From Streptomyces sp. PTY087I2 (GTDB lineage: Bacteria > Actinomycetota > Actinomycetes > Streptomycetales > Streptomycetaceae): 64,000 nucleotides of DNA. Below, piece by piece: positions 17,101 to 25,231 of the stretch. The notes below the pieces were generated by a model. It saw only the letters and a list, made by a program, of their open reading frames with translations. It did not search any database and was not told where the DNA came from. The position numbers and the translations under genes were made by a program. Numbering within the stretch: position 1 is the first letter of the stretch; the number at the start of each line of letters is the position of its first letter. The DNA lies in assembly GCF_001687325.1 (NCBI RefSeq), contig NZ_LZRD01000019.1, forward strand, positions 62,001-126,000, read 5' to 3'.

Positions 17101-20040
17101 CCGAAGGGCCCAGGAAGCCCGGACGCCGGCCCGGACGCGGTGGGCGGCCCGGAGACGGTGGGCGGCCCGGAGGCAGCGGGGGACGCGGACACCGGACCCG
17201 AACCCGACCCCGCCCTCCTGCGCACCGCCCTGCGCCGCACGCTCCCCGACTACATGGTCCCGGCCGCCTTCGTCACCCTCGACGCCCTCCCGCTCACCCC
17301 CAACGGCAAGCTCGACCGCCGCGCCCTGCCCGCGCCGCAGGCCCGCCGTACCGGTGGCGCGATGGCCGCGCCGGAGACCGCCACCCAGCAGGTGCTGGCC
17401 GAGATCTGGGCCGAGATCCTGAATCTGCCCGAGGTCGGCGTCGACGACGACTTCTTCGACCTCGGCGGCCACTCGCTGCTCGCCACGCAGGTCATCGCCC
17501 GCGCCCGCAAACGGCTGCCGGAGGCCGGCGCCCGGCCGGTCAGCGTCATGGACCTGTTCACCTCCCGTACGGTCCGTGAACTCGCCGCCCTGGCCGACCT
17601 GGACGAGTCCGAACGCGGCCCGCGCCACCTGCTCCACCGGCTCACCCGCCCCACACCGCCCGCCGACCGGATCCTCTCCTTCGTCTGCGTCCCGTACGGC
17701 GGCGGCAGCGCGGTCGTCTACCAGCCGGTCGCCGACGAACTGCCCGCCGGACACGACCTGTGGTCCGTGGCCATCCCGGGCCACGACATGGGCGTCACCG
17801 AGGAACACCTGGCCTTCGACGAACTGGCCCGGAAGATCGCCGACGAGATACGCGAACGGGTCGAGGGACCGGTCGCGCTGTACGGGCACTGCGCCGTCGG
17901 CAGCGCGCTGACCGTCGCCGTCGCCCGGCTCCTCGAAGCGGCGGACCGGGAGGTGGAGGCCGTCTACATCGGGGCGCAGTTCCCGTTCGCCCGGCCGCGC
18001 GGCCGGGTGCTGGGTCTGCTGAGCCGCGTCTCCGCGCTCGACCCGCTGCTCAGCGACCGCGTCTACTTCACCTGGCTGCGCTCCATGGGGGCCGAGGTCG
18101 GCGACCTCGACGAGGCCCAGATGAAGTTCATGATCGGCAACATGCGCGCCGACTCCCGGGCGGCGGAGGAGTACTTCACCGAGGTACTGGCCGAGGTCGA
18201 GGCGGGCGGTGCGCTGCTGCGCGCCCCGGTGATCTCGGTGATCGGCAACCGCGATCCGGCGACCGACTTCCACCAGGAGCGCTACCGCGAGTGGCAGATG
18301 CTCGCGGAGCGCTCGGCGCTGGCGGTCCTGGACGAGGGCGGCCACTTCTTCCTCAAGTACCGGGCCCGGGAGCTCGTCGAGATCATCACGCGCACGCACA
18401 CGGCGGTCGCGGCCGGTCCGGAGGCGGTACGGGAGCTGCCGCAGGAGGCGGACGACGGGTCGTGGTGGTTCCACGAGGTGAGCGGGAAGGCCGGGAAGGG
18501 CGGGAAGCGGGCCGAGGAGCGGTCCGAGACCGCCGGCGCGGCGCACGGGACCGGGGAGGCCGAGCGGGCCGGGCAGGCCGTCGACGCCGGGCCGCCGCCC
18601 GGCATGGGCCGCTTCCTGGCCGTCGCCTTCGGCCAACTGCTCTCCATCACCGGATCCGCGCTCACCGAGTTCGCGCTGCCGGTGTGGATCTACATGGAGA
18701 CCGGCTCGATGGGCAAGTACGCCCTCTACGCCGTCATCGGCATGCTGCCCGGCATCCTCGTCGGACCGCTGGCCGGAGCCGTCGTCGACCGGCTCGACCG
18801 CCGACGGGTCATGCTGACCAGCGACGTGGTCGCCGGCTCCACCCAGGCGGCGCTGCTGACGCTCCTGCTGAGCGGCAGCCTCGCCTCCTGGCACATCTAC
18901 GTCCTGCTCGGCGTGCTGTCGGTCGCGCTCACCTTCCAACGGCTCGCGTACGCCTCCTCCGTACCGCAGCTGGTGCCCAAGCAGTACCTCGGCCACGCCA
19001 ACGGCATCACGCAAATGGCCTTCGGTTTCGCGCAGTTCATCGTTCCGCTGGCTGCGGTGGCGCTGATGGCCGGGATCGGTCTGAAGGGCATCCTCATCCT
19101 CGACGTCGTCAGCTACACCATCGCCATCGGTGTGCTGTCGTTCGTGAAGTTCCCGAAGACGCTGCCGTGGACGCGGCGGGAGTCGCTGGTCGCGGAGATC
19201 AAGCACGGCTTCGCCCACTCCTGGCGCAACCGGGGCTTCCGGGCCATGCTCCTGTGGTTCGCGGCGCTGAACATCTTCCTGTCCCCGCTGTTCCTGCTGG
19301 TCACCCCCTTGGTGCTGTCGTTCGACTCGCTGGAGGCCGTGGCCCGGATCTCGGTGGCCGGCGGGGCGGGCGCGATCCTCGGCGGCATCGCGATGGGCTT
19401 CTGGGGCGGCCCGAAGCGCGACCGGATGCGCGGCATGCTGGGCCTGGCCGGGCTGCTCGCGCTGGCCTGTGCGCTGGTCGGGGTCCGGGCGGACCTGTGG
19501 ATCATCGGCGTCGGCGCGTTCGGGATGTCCTGCGCGCTGTCGATGGTGAACGGCGTCTACACGACGATCGTCCAGATCAAGGTCCCGCAGCGGTTCCACG
19601 GCCGGGTGTTCGCGCTGAACACGCTGGTCGCCTGGTCCACCCTGCCGATCGGGCACGGGATCATCGCGCCGGTGGGCTCGTCGGTCTTCGGCCCGATGTT
19701 CGAGGACGGCGGCTCGCTGACCTCGACGGTCGGAACCCTCATCGGTACGGGTCCGGGGCGCGGGATCGGCTTCATGTACCTGCTGTTCGGCGCGGCCATG
19801 CTGGCCCTGGTGGTGATCGGCCTCCGGCTGCCGGTGCTGGCCCGCTTCGACCTCGACGTCCCGGACGCGTTGCCGGACGACCTGGTCGGCATCCAGGAAC
19901 GCGAACGCCGGGCACAGGAGGCGCGGCGGGCGCGGGAGGCACAGGGCGCCCGTGATGCAGGGGGCGCACGAGACACCCGGGTCCCGCAGGACGCACAAGC
20001 CACCCAGGACACCCAGGTCATCCTGGAGGACGCCCGATGA
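14137..20040 (+). CDS. Fused NRPS C-A(Ser)-PCP-thioesterase-MFS transporter
   Basis: 1967 residues in one unbroken frame. C domain: HHSVSDG from residue 207. A domain: YMIYTSGSTGRPKGVPNTHR, with a pocket read by hand as D-V-W-H-V-S-L-V-D-(K), the classic serine code. PCP: DDFFDLGGHSLLATQ, Ser at about 1113. Next comes a thioesterase-like alpha/beta hydrolase starting FVCVPYGGGSAVVYQP, whose nucleophile elbow is YGHCAVGSA (Cys1252 instead of Ser), with likely Asp1373 (GNRDPATD) and His1403 (DEGGHFFLKYR). After a charged linker, residues about 1490-1910 form a 12-TM MFS exporter (GPLAGAVVDRLDRRRVM is the loop 2-3 motif). Synthesis, release and export are thus on one chain. ATGA overlaps link both neighbours. 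Confidence 0.93.
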   Translation: MSSTEARPADGTRDGDTSDSSGGTGTAGRSDTSEGSSAARPGGRSAAQLSDAKRALLAQRLRGRARPTQAVPRRPEGAVPPLSFAQERLWFMEQFAPGTAAYNIPVARRLRGPLDRPALQRALDAVIARHETLRSRYPATDDGRPVLEIAAPAPFGLRTADADDEEHAARLVDELGALPFDLVTGPLINGLLVRIADDDHVLLLVVHHSVSDGWSSEVLVSEVLRGYTAYATGGPDPLTELPVQYGDFVLWQRDRLTGGRLAEEVAYWAGELSGVRPLELPTARPRPERQTFDGAGFGFDVDRDLLDRLTALGKQHGATVHMVLLAAFQLVLSRFSGQRDFAVGSPVAGRPEPELEGLVGMFVNVLALRARLDGDPSFTELLARTRETCLEAYAHQELPFAQLVSELNVERDVTRSPVFQAVLAIQNYAPAARQEELALDVEPFGLRAAGTRFDLELFLMEWPGGLRGAFNYNTDLFDESGIARIADSLDRLLHAVADRPDLPVSAHDLLDPVERTRMLDTWNDTAVALPDDATLTGLVAAQIARTPDAVAVDFGGETLTYAELDRAAERVARRLAREGVGPGSLVAVSAERSLDLLPGLLGVLRTGAAYTPLDPEYPAERLAFMLADSGAEALLTQRRVPVPEGCAARVLLLDDPVERGDDDGGPGGDGVRLVAPAADDLAYMIYTSGSTGRPKGVPNTHRAIANRLLWMARTYGLTPADAVLQKTPTGFDVSVWELFLPLITGARLVVAQPGGHKDAAYLRDTIAERGVTVAHFVPAMLDVFLAEDDVERCTTLRRVVCSGEELAPHTARAFTARLPHCALANLYGPTEAAVDVTSWECAGDLAVVPIGAPVDNTRLYVLDADLRPVPVGTPGELLIGGVQVSVGYHRRPGLTAARYVPDPFGPPGARLYRTGDLARWRADGQLEHLGRIDQQVKIRGLRIEPGEIEAALRAEEGIAAAAVIVREDTPGDKRLVAYVVRAADADTGPKGPGSPDAGPDAVGGPETVGGPEAAGDADTGPEPDPALLRTALRRTLPDYMVPAAFVTLDALPLTPNGKLDRRALPAPQARRTGGAMAAPETATQQVLAEIWAEILNLPEVGVDDDFFDLGGHSLLATQVIARARKRLPEAGARPVSVMDLFTSRTVRELAALADLDESERGPRHLLHRLTRPTPPADRILSFVCVPYGGGSAVVYQPVADELPAGHDLWSVAIPGHDMGVTEEHLAFDELARKIADEIRERVEGPVALYGHCAVGSALTVAVARLLEAADREVEAVYIGAQFPFARPRGRVLGLLSRVSALDPLLSDRVYFTWLRSMGAEVGDLDEAQMKFMIGNMRADSRAAEEYFTEVLAEVEAGGALLRAPVISVIGNRDPATDFHQERYREWQMLAERSALAVLDEGGHFFLKYRARELVEIITRTHTAVAAGPEAVRELPQEADDGSWWFHEVSGKAGKGGKRAEERSETAGAAHGTGEAERAGQAVDAGPPPGMGRFLAVAFGQLLSITGSALTEFALPVWIYMETGSMGKYALYAVIGMLPGILVGPLAGAVVDRLDRRRVMLTSDVVAGSTQAALLTLLLSGSLASWHIYVLLGVLSVALTFQRLAYASSVPQLVPKQYLGHANGITQMAFGFAQFIVPLAAVALMAGIGLKGILILDVVSYTIAIGVLSFVKFPKTLPWTRRESLVAEIKHGFAHSWRNRGFRAMLLWFAALNIFLSPLFLLVTPLVLSFDSLEAVARISVAGGAGAILGGIAMGFWGGPKRDRMRGMLGLAGLLALACALVGVRADLWIIGVGAFGMSCALSMVNGVYTTIVQIKVPQRFHGRVFALNTLVAWSTLPIGHGIIAPVGSSVFGPMFEDGGSLTSTVGTLIGTGPGRGIGFMYLLFGAAMLALVVIGLRLPVLARFDLDVPDALPDDLVGIQERERRAQEARRAREAQGARDAGGARDTRVPQDAQATQDTQVILEDAR

Positions 20041-21572
20041 CCACCGCCCCGCGCAGCCTGCCCGCCCTGCTCGGCCACCGGGCCGCCGCCGACCCCGGCC
20101 GCACCGCGCTGATCTGCGGCCCCCGCACCCTGACCTTCGGCGCGTGGCACGACCGGGCCGATGCGCTCGCCGCCGGGCTGCGGAGCCGGGGCCTCGGGCC
20201 GGGGGCGCGGGTCGTGCTCCGCTACGGCAGCGGCGACTGGATCGCGTACGCCGTCGCGTACTGCGGTGTCCTGCGCGCCGGTTGCGTCGCCGTACCGCTC
20301 TCGGACCGGCAGGCCCCGGCGACCGCCGCCCACGTCCTCGCGGACAGCGGGGCCACCGCCGTACTGCACCCGGCCGGGGCGGATCTACCCGCCGGCCTGC
20401 TCCCGGCCGGAGTCCGGTCGGCCACGGCGGAGGAGGTCGAGGCGACGGAAGCAGCGTGGTCCGGTACGGAGGCCGCATCGTCCGGTGCGGAGGGCTCCGC
20501 CGAGCCGCTCGCCGAGCCCGACCCCGCCGCCCTCGCCCAGATCCTCTACACCTCCGGCACCACCGGCAGGCCCAAGGGCGTCACCGCCACCCACGGCAAT
20601 CTGGCGTACGGCTGCACGCTCGACGAGCGCCGCCGTCCGCTCCGGCACTCCCGCCACTTCCTGCACGCCTTCCCCGTCGGCACCAACGCCGGGCAGACGA
20701 TGCTGGTCAACGCTCTCGACTCCGCCGCCACCGCCGTGGCCGCACCGCAGTTCACCCCGGGCCGGTTCGCGCGGCTCATCGAGGAGTACGGGGTCGGCAG
20801 CGTGTTCCTCGTGCCGGCGATGGCCATCGAACTGCTCGGCTCCGAGGCCGCCCGACGGTACGCCACCGACAGCGTCCGGCTCGTCGGCTCCACCGCCGCC
20901 GCCCTCCCCGGGCCCGTCGCCCTCGGCCTCGCCCGCGCCTTCCCGCGCGCCCAGGTCGTCAACTACTACACCTCCACCGAGGCCGCCCCCGCCCAGATCA
21001 CTCTGCTCTTCGACCCCGACCGCCCCGACTCCCCGGGCCGCCCCGCCTCTCTGCGCGACCTGCGGATCACCGCTCCCGACGGGACTCCGCTGCCGCCCGG
21101 CGAACCGGGCGAGGTCCGGCTCCGCACCTCGGCCGCACCCCGCGCCTACCTCGGCGAGGACGCCGCGCGGTCGGAGGTCTTCCAGGGGCACTGGGTGCGG
21201 ATGGGCGACCTCGGACGGCTGGACGAGGACGGGTATCTGGAGCTGCTGGACCGGGAGCGGGACGTCATCAAGTCCGGTGCGTACAAGGTCTCCACGCTTC
21301 AGGTGGAGGAGGCGCTGCACGCCCACCCGGCGGTGGCGGACGCGGCGGCGTTCGGTGTTCCGCACCCCGTCCTGGGGTCGGTCGTCGCCGCCGTGGTCGT
21401 GCCGCGCGGCGAGCTGACCGTGCCGGAGCTGCGGACCTTCCTGCTCGACCGGCTGGCGGCCCACGAACTTCCGGCCCGCCTGCTGTTCCGCCCCTCCCTG
21501 CCGCGCAACGAGGGCGGCAAGATCCTCAAGCGCGAGCTGCGCCTGCTCCTGGACGACGAGGCCCTGCGATGA
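20037..21572 (+). CDS. AMP-dependent acyl/aminoacyl ligase (adenylate-forming enzyme)
   Basis: A 511-residue member of the ANL superfamily without a fused carrier. Core motifs: ILYTSGTTGRPKGVTATHGN (P-loop), NYYTSTEAAPAQ (A5-like), WVRMGDLGRLDEDGYLELLD (A7) and RDVIKSGAYKVST (A8 hinge). The final Lys motif is LPRNEGGKILKRELR, giving the adenylation lysine. It probably activates a starter acid and loads it on the free carrier protein encoded downstream, or makes a CoA thioester. The substrate is not inferable. Its start overlaps the NRPS-MFS stop and its own stop overlaps the next synthetase. Confidence 0.9.
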   Translation: MTTAPRSLPALLGHRAAADPGRTALICGPRTLTFGAWHDRADALAAGLRSRGLGPGARVVLRYGSGDWIAYAVAYCGVLRAGCVAVPLSDRQAPATAAHVLADSGATAVLHPAGADLPAGLLPAGVRSATAEEVEATEAAWSGTEAASSGAEGSAEPLAEPDPAALAQILYTSGTTGRPKGVTATHGNLAYGCTLDERRRPLRHSRHFLHAFPVGTNAGQTMLVNALDSAATAVAAPQFTPGRFARLIEEYGVGSVFLVPAMAIELLGSEAARRYATDSVRLVGSTAAALPGPVALGLARAFPRAQVVNYYTSTEAAPAQITLLFDPDRPDSPGRPASLRDLRITAPDGTPLPPGEPGEVRLRTSAAPRAYLGEDAARSEVFQGHWVRMGDLGRLDEDGYLELLDRERDVIKSGAYKVSTLQVEEALHAHPAVADAAAFGVPHPVLGSVVAAVVVPRGELTVPELRTFLLDRLAAHELPARLLFRPSLPRNEGGKILKRELRLLLDDEALR

Positions 21573-24500
21573 CGAACACGACGACGTCTCCCTCCCCTTC
21601 CGCACCTCCTTCTCCCGAACGCGCCCTCGGGCCGGCCCAGCACGGGATGTGGATCACCGAACAGGTGCTGAGGCCCGGCTCCGCGCACCACCTCGCGGTG
21701 ACCGCGCGGTTCGCCGTACCGCCCGATCCGGCGGCGCTCGACGCAGGCTGCGCCCGTCTGCTCGCGCGGCATCCGGTGCTGGCGTCGCGGCTGGACCCGG
21801 AGGGTCCCGCGCTCGCCCCGGCCACCGGCCGCGCGCCGGAACTCCGCCGGCTGACGTGCGCGGCGGACGAACTCGACGCGCTCCTCGCGCGGGAGAGCGC
21901 CCGGCCCTTCGACCTGGCCGCCGGTCCGCTCGCACGGTTCGCGCTCATGACGGCCGGGGACGCCGGCCCGGTGCTGCACGTCGTGGTCCACCACCTGGTG
22001 TTCGACGGCATGTCGAAGGACGTCCTGCTCGCGGAGATCCTCGGCGCGGGGACGACCGCCGGCCTGCCGCCGGACGAGCCCGCCGAGCCGACGGCCGGAG
22101 AGGCGGCCGCGGCAGCGGAGTTCTGGACCGGCCGCTGGTCGGACCCGGCCGCGCCCGCGCTCCCCGGCCTTCCGCCCTCCGTACGCGACACGACCGCTCC
22201 GGCACCGGGCTCCGCCGTCCCGTTCACGCTCGATGGCCCGCTCCACGCCCGGATCACCGACATCGCGCGGTCGCTCGGCGTCACCCGCTTCGAACTGCTC
22301 CTGGCGCTCTGGCACACGCTGCTGTTCCGCTACGGCGACCGAGCGCCCGTCACCGCGCTGGAACTCTCCACCAGACGCCCGGGAAGCCCCGACCACATCG
22401 GCCTGTACGTCAACGAGCTGCCGCTCTTCAGCCGCCCCGCCCCGGACCGGCCGTTCGCCGACTTCGCCCAGGACGTCCGCGCCGAGCTGCGGGACCTCTA
22501 CGACCACCGCACGGTCCCGCTCGGCCGTGCCGTGCGCGGCGGCCTCACCCCGCGCACCGCGCTCACCCCGCTCTCGGTCAGCTACCGCCGCCGTACCGGC
22601 TGGGAGGCGCGGGAAGCGCCGGACATCGCCGTGGACTGGATCGGCTTCACGCACGCGGTCCGCAATCTGGCCCACCTCCAGCTCGTGGAGGGGCCGGACG
22701 GGGTGGACGGCTCGTTGCAGTACCGGACCGACGCCTTCGCGCCCGGCGCGCCCGCCCGGATCGTCGGCCACTTCCGTACGCTCCTCGGCGCGGTGCTCAC
22801 CGCACCGGACACCCGCCTCGCCGACCTGCCGCTGCTGGCGGGCGACGAGCTGGACCGGGCGCTGTACGCGGGCAACGGCACGCCCGCGGCCCGTCCGGCG
22901 GATGCCACGGTGTGGGCGATGTTCGCGGACCGGGCGGCGGCGGACCCGTCCGCCGTGGCCGTGGTCGCACCGGACGGAGCTGAACTTTCCTACGGTGAAC
23001 TCCACGCGGCCGCAGAGGCGTTCGCGGACCGGCTGGCCGCCGAGGGCATCGGGTCCGGTGATCTCGTGGGCGTCCAGGTCGCCCGGTCGGCGGGCGAACT
23101 GACCGCCGTGCTCGGTACGTTGGCGGCGGGGGCGGCCTACGTGCCGCTGGATCCGGGCTATCCGGCCGACCGGCTCGCCTTCGTCCGCGCGGACGCGCGC
23201 CTGGCCGCCCTGGTCGTCGAAGGTCCTGTGCCGGACGGGCTGCCCGATGGCCTGCCGGTGCTGTCCCCGGAGCGTGGGGCACCCCTGGAGCACGGGGCGT
23301 CCTCGGAGCGCCGGGAGGCTCTCGCGCCGCCGCGCGACCGGCCCACCGCTCCGGCCGCCGGGGATCCCGCGTATGTCCTCTACACCTCCGGCTCCACGGG
23401 CCGGCCCAAGGGCGTCGAGGTGCCGCACAGCGCGCTCGCCAACCTCCTCGGCGCGCTGGCCGACCGGCTGACGGCGGGGCCGGGGGACCGCTGGCTGGGG
23501 CTGACCTCGCTGTCCTTCGACATCTCCACCGTGGAACTGCTGCTGCCGCTGACCACCGGAGCCCGCGTCGTCCTCGTCCCGGAGGAGCGGCAGCGCGACG
23601 GCGCGGCGCTGCTGAAGCTGATCGAGGCCCATGACGTCACCCATGTCCAGGCCACGCCGAGCAGCTGGCGGCTGATGCTGGCCGCCGGGCTGCACTGCCC
23701 CGGTCTCGTCGGCCTGGCGGGAGGCGAGGCGCTTCCGGAGCCGCTGGCCGCCGAACTGGCCCGGTCCGTAGGCAGGTTGATCAACGTCTACGGTCCGACC
23801 GAGACCACCGTCTGGTCCACCCTGGCCGAGCTGATTCCCGGCGACCCGGTCACGATCGGCCGGCCGCTGGCCGCCACCCGGGCGTACGTCCTCGACGCGC
23901 ACGGCGGGCCCGTACCGGACGGCGTCCCCGGCGAACTGCACCTCGGCGGCGCGGGCCTGGCCCACGGCTACCGGGGCCGCCCCGGGCTGACCGCCCAGCG
24001 CTTCGTGCCGGACCCGTGGGGGCCGCCGGGCTCGCGGATGTACCGCACGGGCGACCTGGTGCGCCGACTTCCGGACGGGCGGCTGGAGTTCGCCGGACGC
24101 GCCGACACGCAGATCAAGCTGCGCGGCCACCGCATCGAACTGGGCGAGATCGAGGCCCGGCTCGTCGACCACCCTGCGGTGTCCCAGGCCGTGGTGGTCC
24201 TGGACCGCGCGGACGACGCCGGCGAGGCCGGGGAGACCGGGCAGGACCGGCTGGTGGCGTACGTCGTCGGAGCCGGGCAGCAGGCCCTGGCCGCCGACGG
24301 CCTCCGCGCCCACCTGGCCCGTACGCTCCCCGCCGCCATGGTCCCCGCCACCTGGGTCCCGCTGTCCGCGCTGCCGCTCACCCCGAACGGCAAGGTGGAC
24401 CGGGCCCGGCTGCCGCAGGCCCCGAGGACCCGGCCGGAGGCCGCCGCGAAGGCCGGGGCCGGGGCGGTCGCCGCCGGAGGCGAGGAGGCCGGCGCACCGC

Positions 24501-24748
24501 CGGCCGGGACCGCCGCCGTGGTGCGCGCCATCTGGCAGGAGGTGCTGCGGCTCGACGACATCGGCCCGGACGAGGACCTCTTCGACCTCGGCGGTCACTC
24601 GCTGACGATCACCGCCATCGCCGCCCGGATCCGCAAGCGGCTCGGCGTCGAGGTGCCCCTCGACGTCTTCTTCGACACCCCGACGCTCGCCGAGGTCTCG
24701 GCCGTGGTGAGCGAGCTCCAGCAGCAGGAGGAGAGCAGCGATGAGTGA
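21569..24748 (+). CDS. Nonribosomal peptide synthetase, single module C-A(Gly)-PCP
   Basis: 1059 residues. The condensation domain is somewhat divergent (RALGPAQHGMWITEQVLRPG at the start) but keeps HHLVFDG from residue 141. A domain: YVLYTSGSTGRPKGVEVPHS, NVYGPTETTVWST and MYRTGDLVRRLPDG. The hand-read pocket D-I-V-Q-L-G-V-V-W-(K) is very close to the known glycine code. PCP: EDLFDLGGHSLTIT with Ser at about 1011, then a short acidic tail with no release domain. It must pass its intermediate to another protein, most simply to one of the two upstream-encoded modules. The ATG overlaps the ligase stop (ATGA). Confidence 0.92.
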   Translation: MTNTTTSPSPSAPPSPERALGPAQHGMWITEQVLRPGSAHHLAVTARFAVPPDPAALDAGCARLLARHPVLASRLDPEGPALAPATGRAPELRRLTCAADELDALLARESARPFDLAAGPLARFALMTAGDAGPVLHVVVHHLVFDGMSKDVLLAEILGAGTTAGLPPDEPAEPTAGEAAAAAEFWTGRWSDPAAPALPGLPPSVRDTTAPAPGSAVPFTLDGPLHARITDIARSLGVTRFELLLALWHTLLFRYGDRAPVTALELSTRRPGSPDHIGLYVNELPLFSRPAPDRPFADFAQDVRAELRDLYDHRTVPLGRAVRGGLTPRTALTPLSVSYRRRTGWEAREAPDIAVDWIGFTHAVRNLAHLQLVEGPDGVDGSLQYRTDAFAPGAPARIVGHFRTLLGAVLTAPDTRLADLPLLAGDELDRALYAGNGTPAARPADATVWAMFADRAAADPSAVAVVAPDGAELSYGELHAAAEAFADRLAAEGIGSGDLVGVQVARSAGELTAVLGTLAAGAAYVPLDPGYPADRLAFVRADARLAALVVEGPVPDGLPDGLPVLSPERGAPLEHGASSERREALAPPRDRPTAPAAGDPAYVLYTSGSTGRPKGVEVPHSALANLLGALADRLTAGPGDRWLGLTSLSFDISTVELLLPLTTGARVVLVPEERQRDGAALLKLIEAHDVTHVQATPSSWRLMLAAGLHCPGLVGLAGGEALPEPLAAELARSVGRLINVYGPTETTVWSTLAELIPGDPVTIGRPLAATRAYVLDAHGGPVPDGVPGELHLGGAGLAHGYRGRPGLTAQRFVPDPWGPPGSRMYRTGDLVRRLPDGRLEFAGRADTQIKLRGHRIELGEIEARLVDHPAVSQAVVVLDRADDAGEAGETGQDRLVAYVVGAGQQALAADGLRAHLARTLPAAMVPATWVPLSALPLTPNGKVDRARLPQAPRTRPEAAAKAGAGAVAAGGEEAGAPPAGTAAVVRAIWQEVLRLDDIGPDEDLFDLGGHSLTITAIAARIRKRLGVEVPLDVFFDTPTLAEVSAVVSELQQQEESSDE

Positions 24749-24944
24749 CGCAACCGCGTACCAGGTGGTCGTCAACGACGAGGAGCAGCACGCGCTGTGG
24801 CCCGCCAGGACCGATCCGCCGGCCGGCTGGCGGGCGGAGGGCTTCTCCGGGTCGGAGGAGGAGTGCATGGCCCATGTCGACCGGGTCTGGACGGACATCC
24901 GCCCGCTCGGCCTGCGCCGCCGTCTCGCGGAGCAGGGCCGGTGA
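24741..24944 (+). CDS. MbtH-like NRPS accessory protein
   Basis: A 67-residue MbtH-family chaperone that binds and activates adenylation domains. Diagnostic residues are present: YQVVVNDEEQHALWPARTD, PAGWRAEGFSGSEEEC and VDRVWTDIRPLGLRRRL, with the conserved N-E-E-Q-S/H, two Trp and W-T-D-I-R-P segments. It overlaps the end of the Gly module by 8 nt and the next start by 4 nt. Confidence 0.95.
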   Translation: MSDATAYQVVVNDEEQHALWPARTDPPAGWRAEGFSGSEEECMAHVDRVWTDIRPLGLRRRLAEQGR

Positions 24945-25231
24945 CGGCCCCGGCCGCCGCCGGGGCCGCGCTGCGGGTGCGGGTCGTCGGGATGGTGTCC
25001 CGTGCCACCGACGGCGAGGTGACCGAGGCCGAACTGCTGGCCGAGGGCGTCTCGTTGACCGCTCTCGGGGTGACGTCGCTGGCGCTGCTCCGGCTGATCG
25101 ACGCGGTGGAGGAGGAGTTCGGGATCTTCCTCGACCTCGACGGGCCGTTCCGCTTCCTGGACGACCTTGACGGCCTGGTCGGCCATCTGGCCGAGCTGGG
25201 CGCGGAGCCGGGCGGCGGCGACCATGGCTGA
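24941..25231 (+). CDS. Free-standing acyl/peptidyl carrier protein
   Basis: A 96-residue carrier protein. The phosphopantetheine attachment segment is LGVTSLALLRLIDAVEEEFG, with Ser at about residue 46 in the usual helix-2 position, followed by an acidic helix and a D-DLDGLVGHLAEL helix. An isolated carrier in an operon with an adenylate-forming ligase and an isolated condensation enzyme suggests a separate loading line for a starter or side-chain unit. The GTG at 24941 overlaps the MbtH stop (GTGA). Confidence 0.87.
   Translation: MTAPAAAGAALRVRVVGMVSRATDGEVTEAELLAEGVSLTALGVTSLALLRLIDAVEEEFGIFLDLDGPFRFLDDLDGLVGHLAELGAEPGGGDHG

Noticed and set aside
15382..20478. A very long minus-strand open frame (about 1700 codons) opposite the NRPS-MFS gene
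   Set aside because: Composition is Arg/Gly/Asp/Val repeats without domains; it is the mirror of a GC-rich coding frame.
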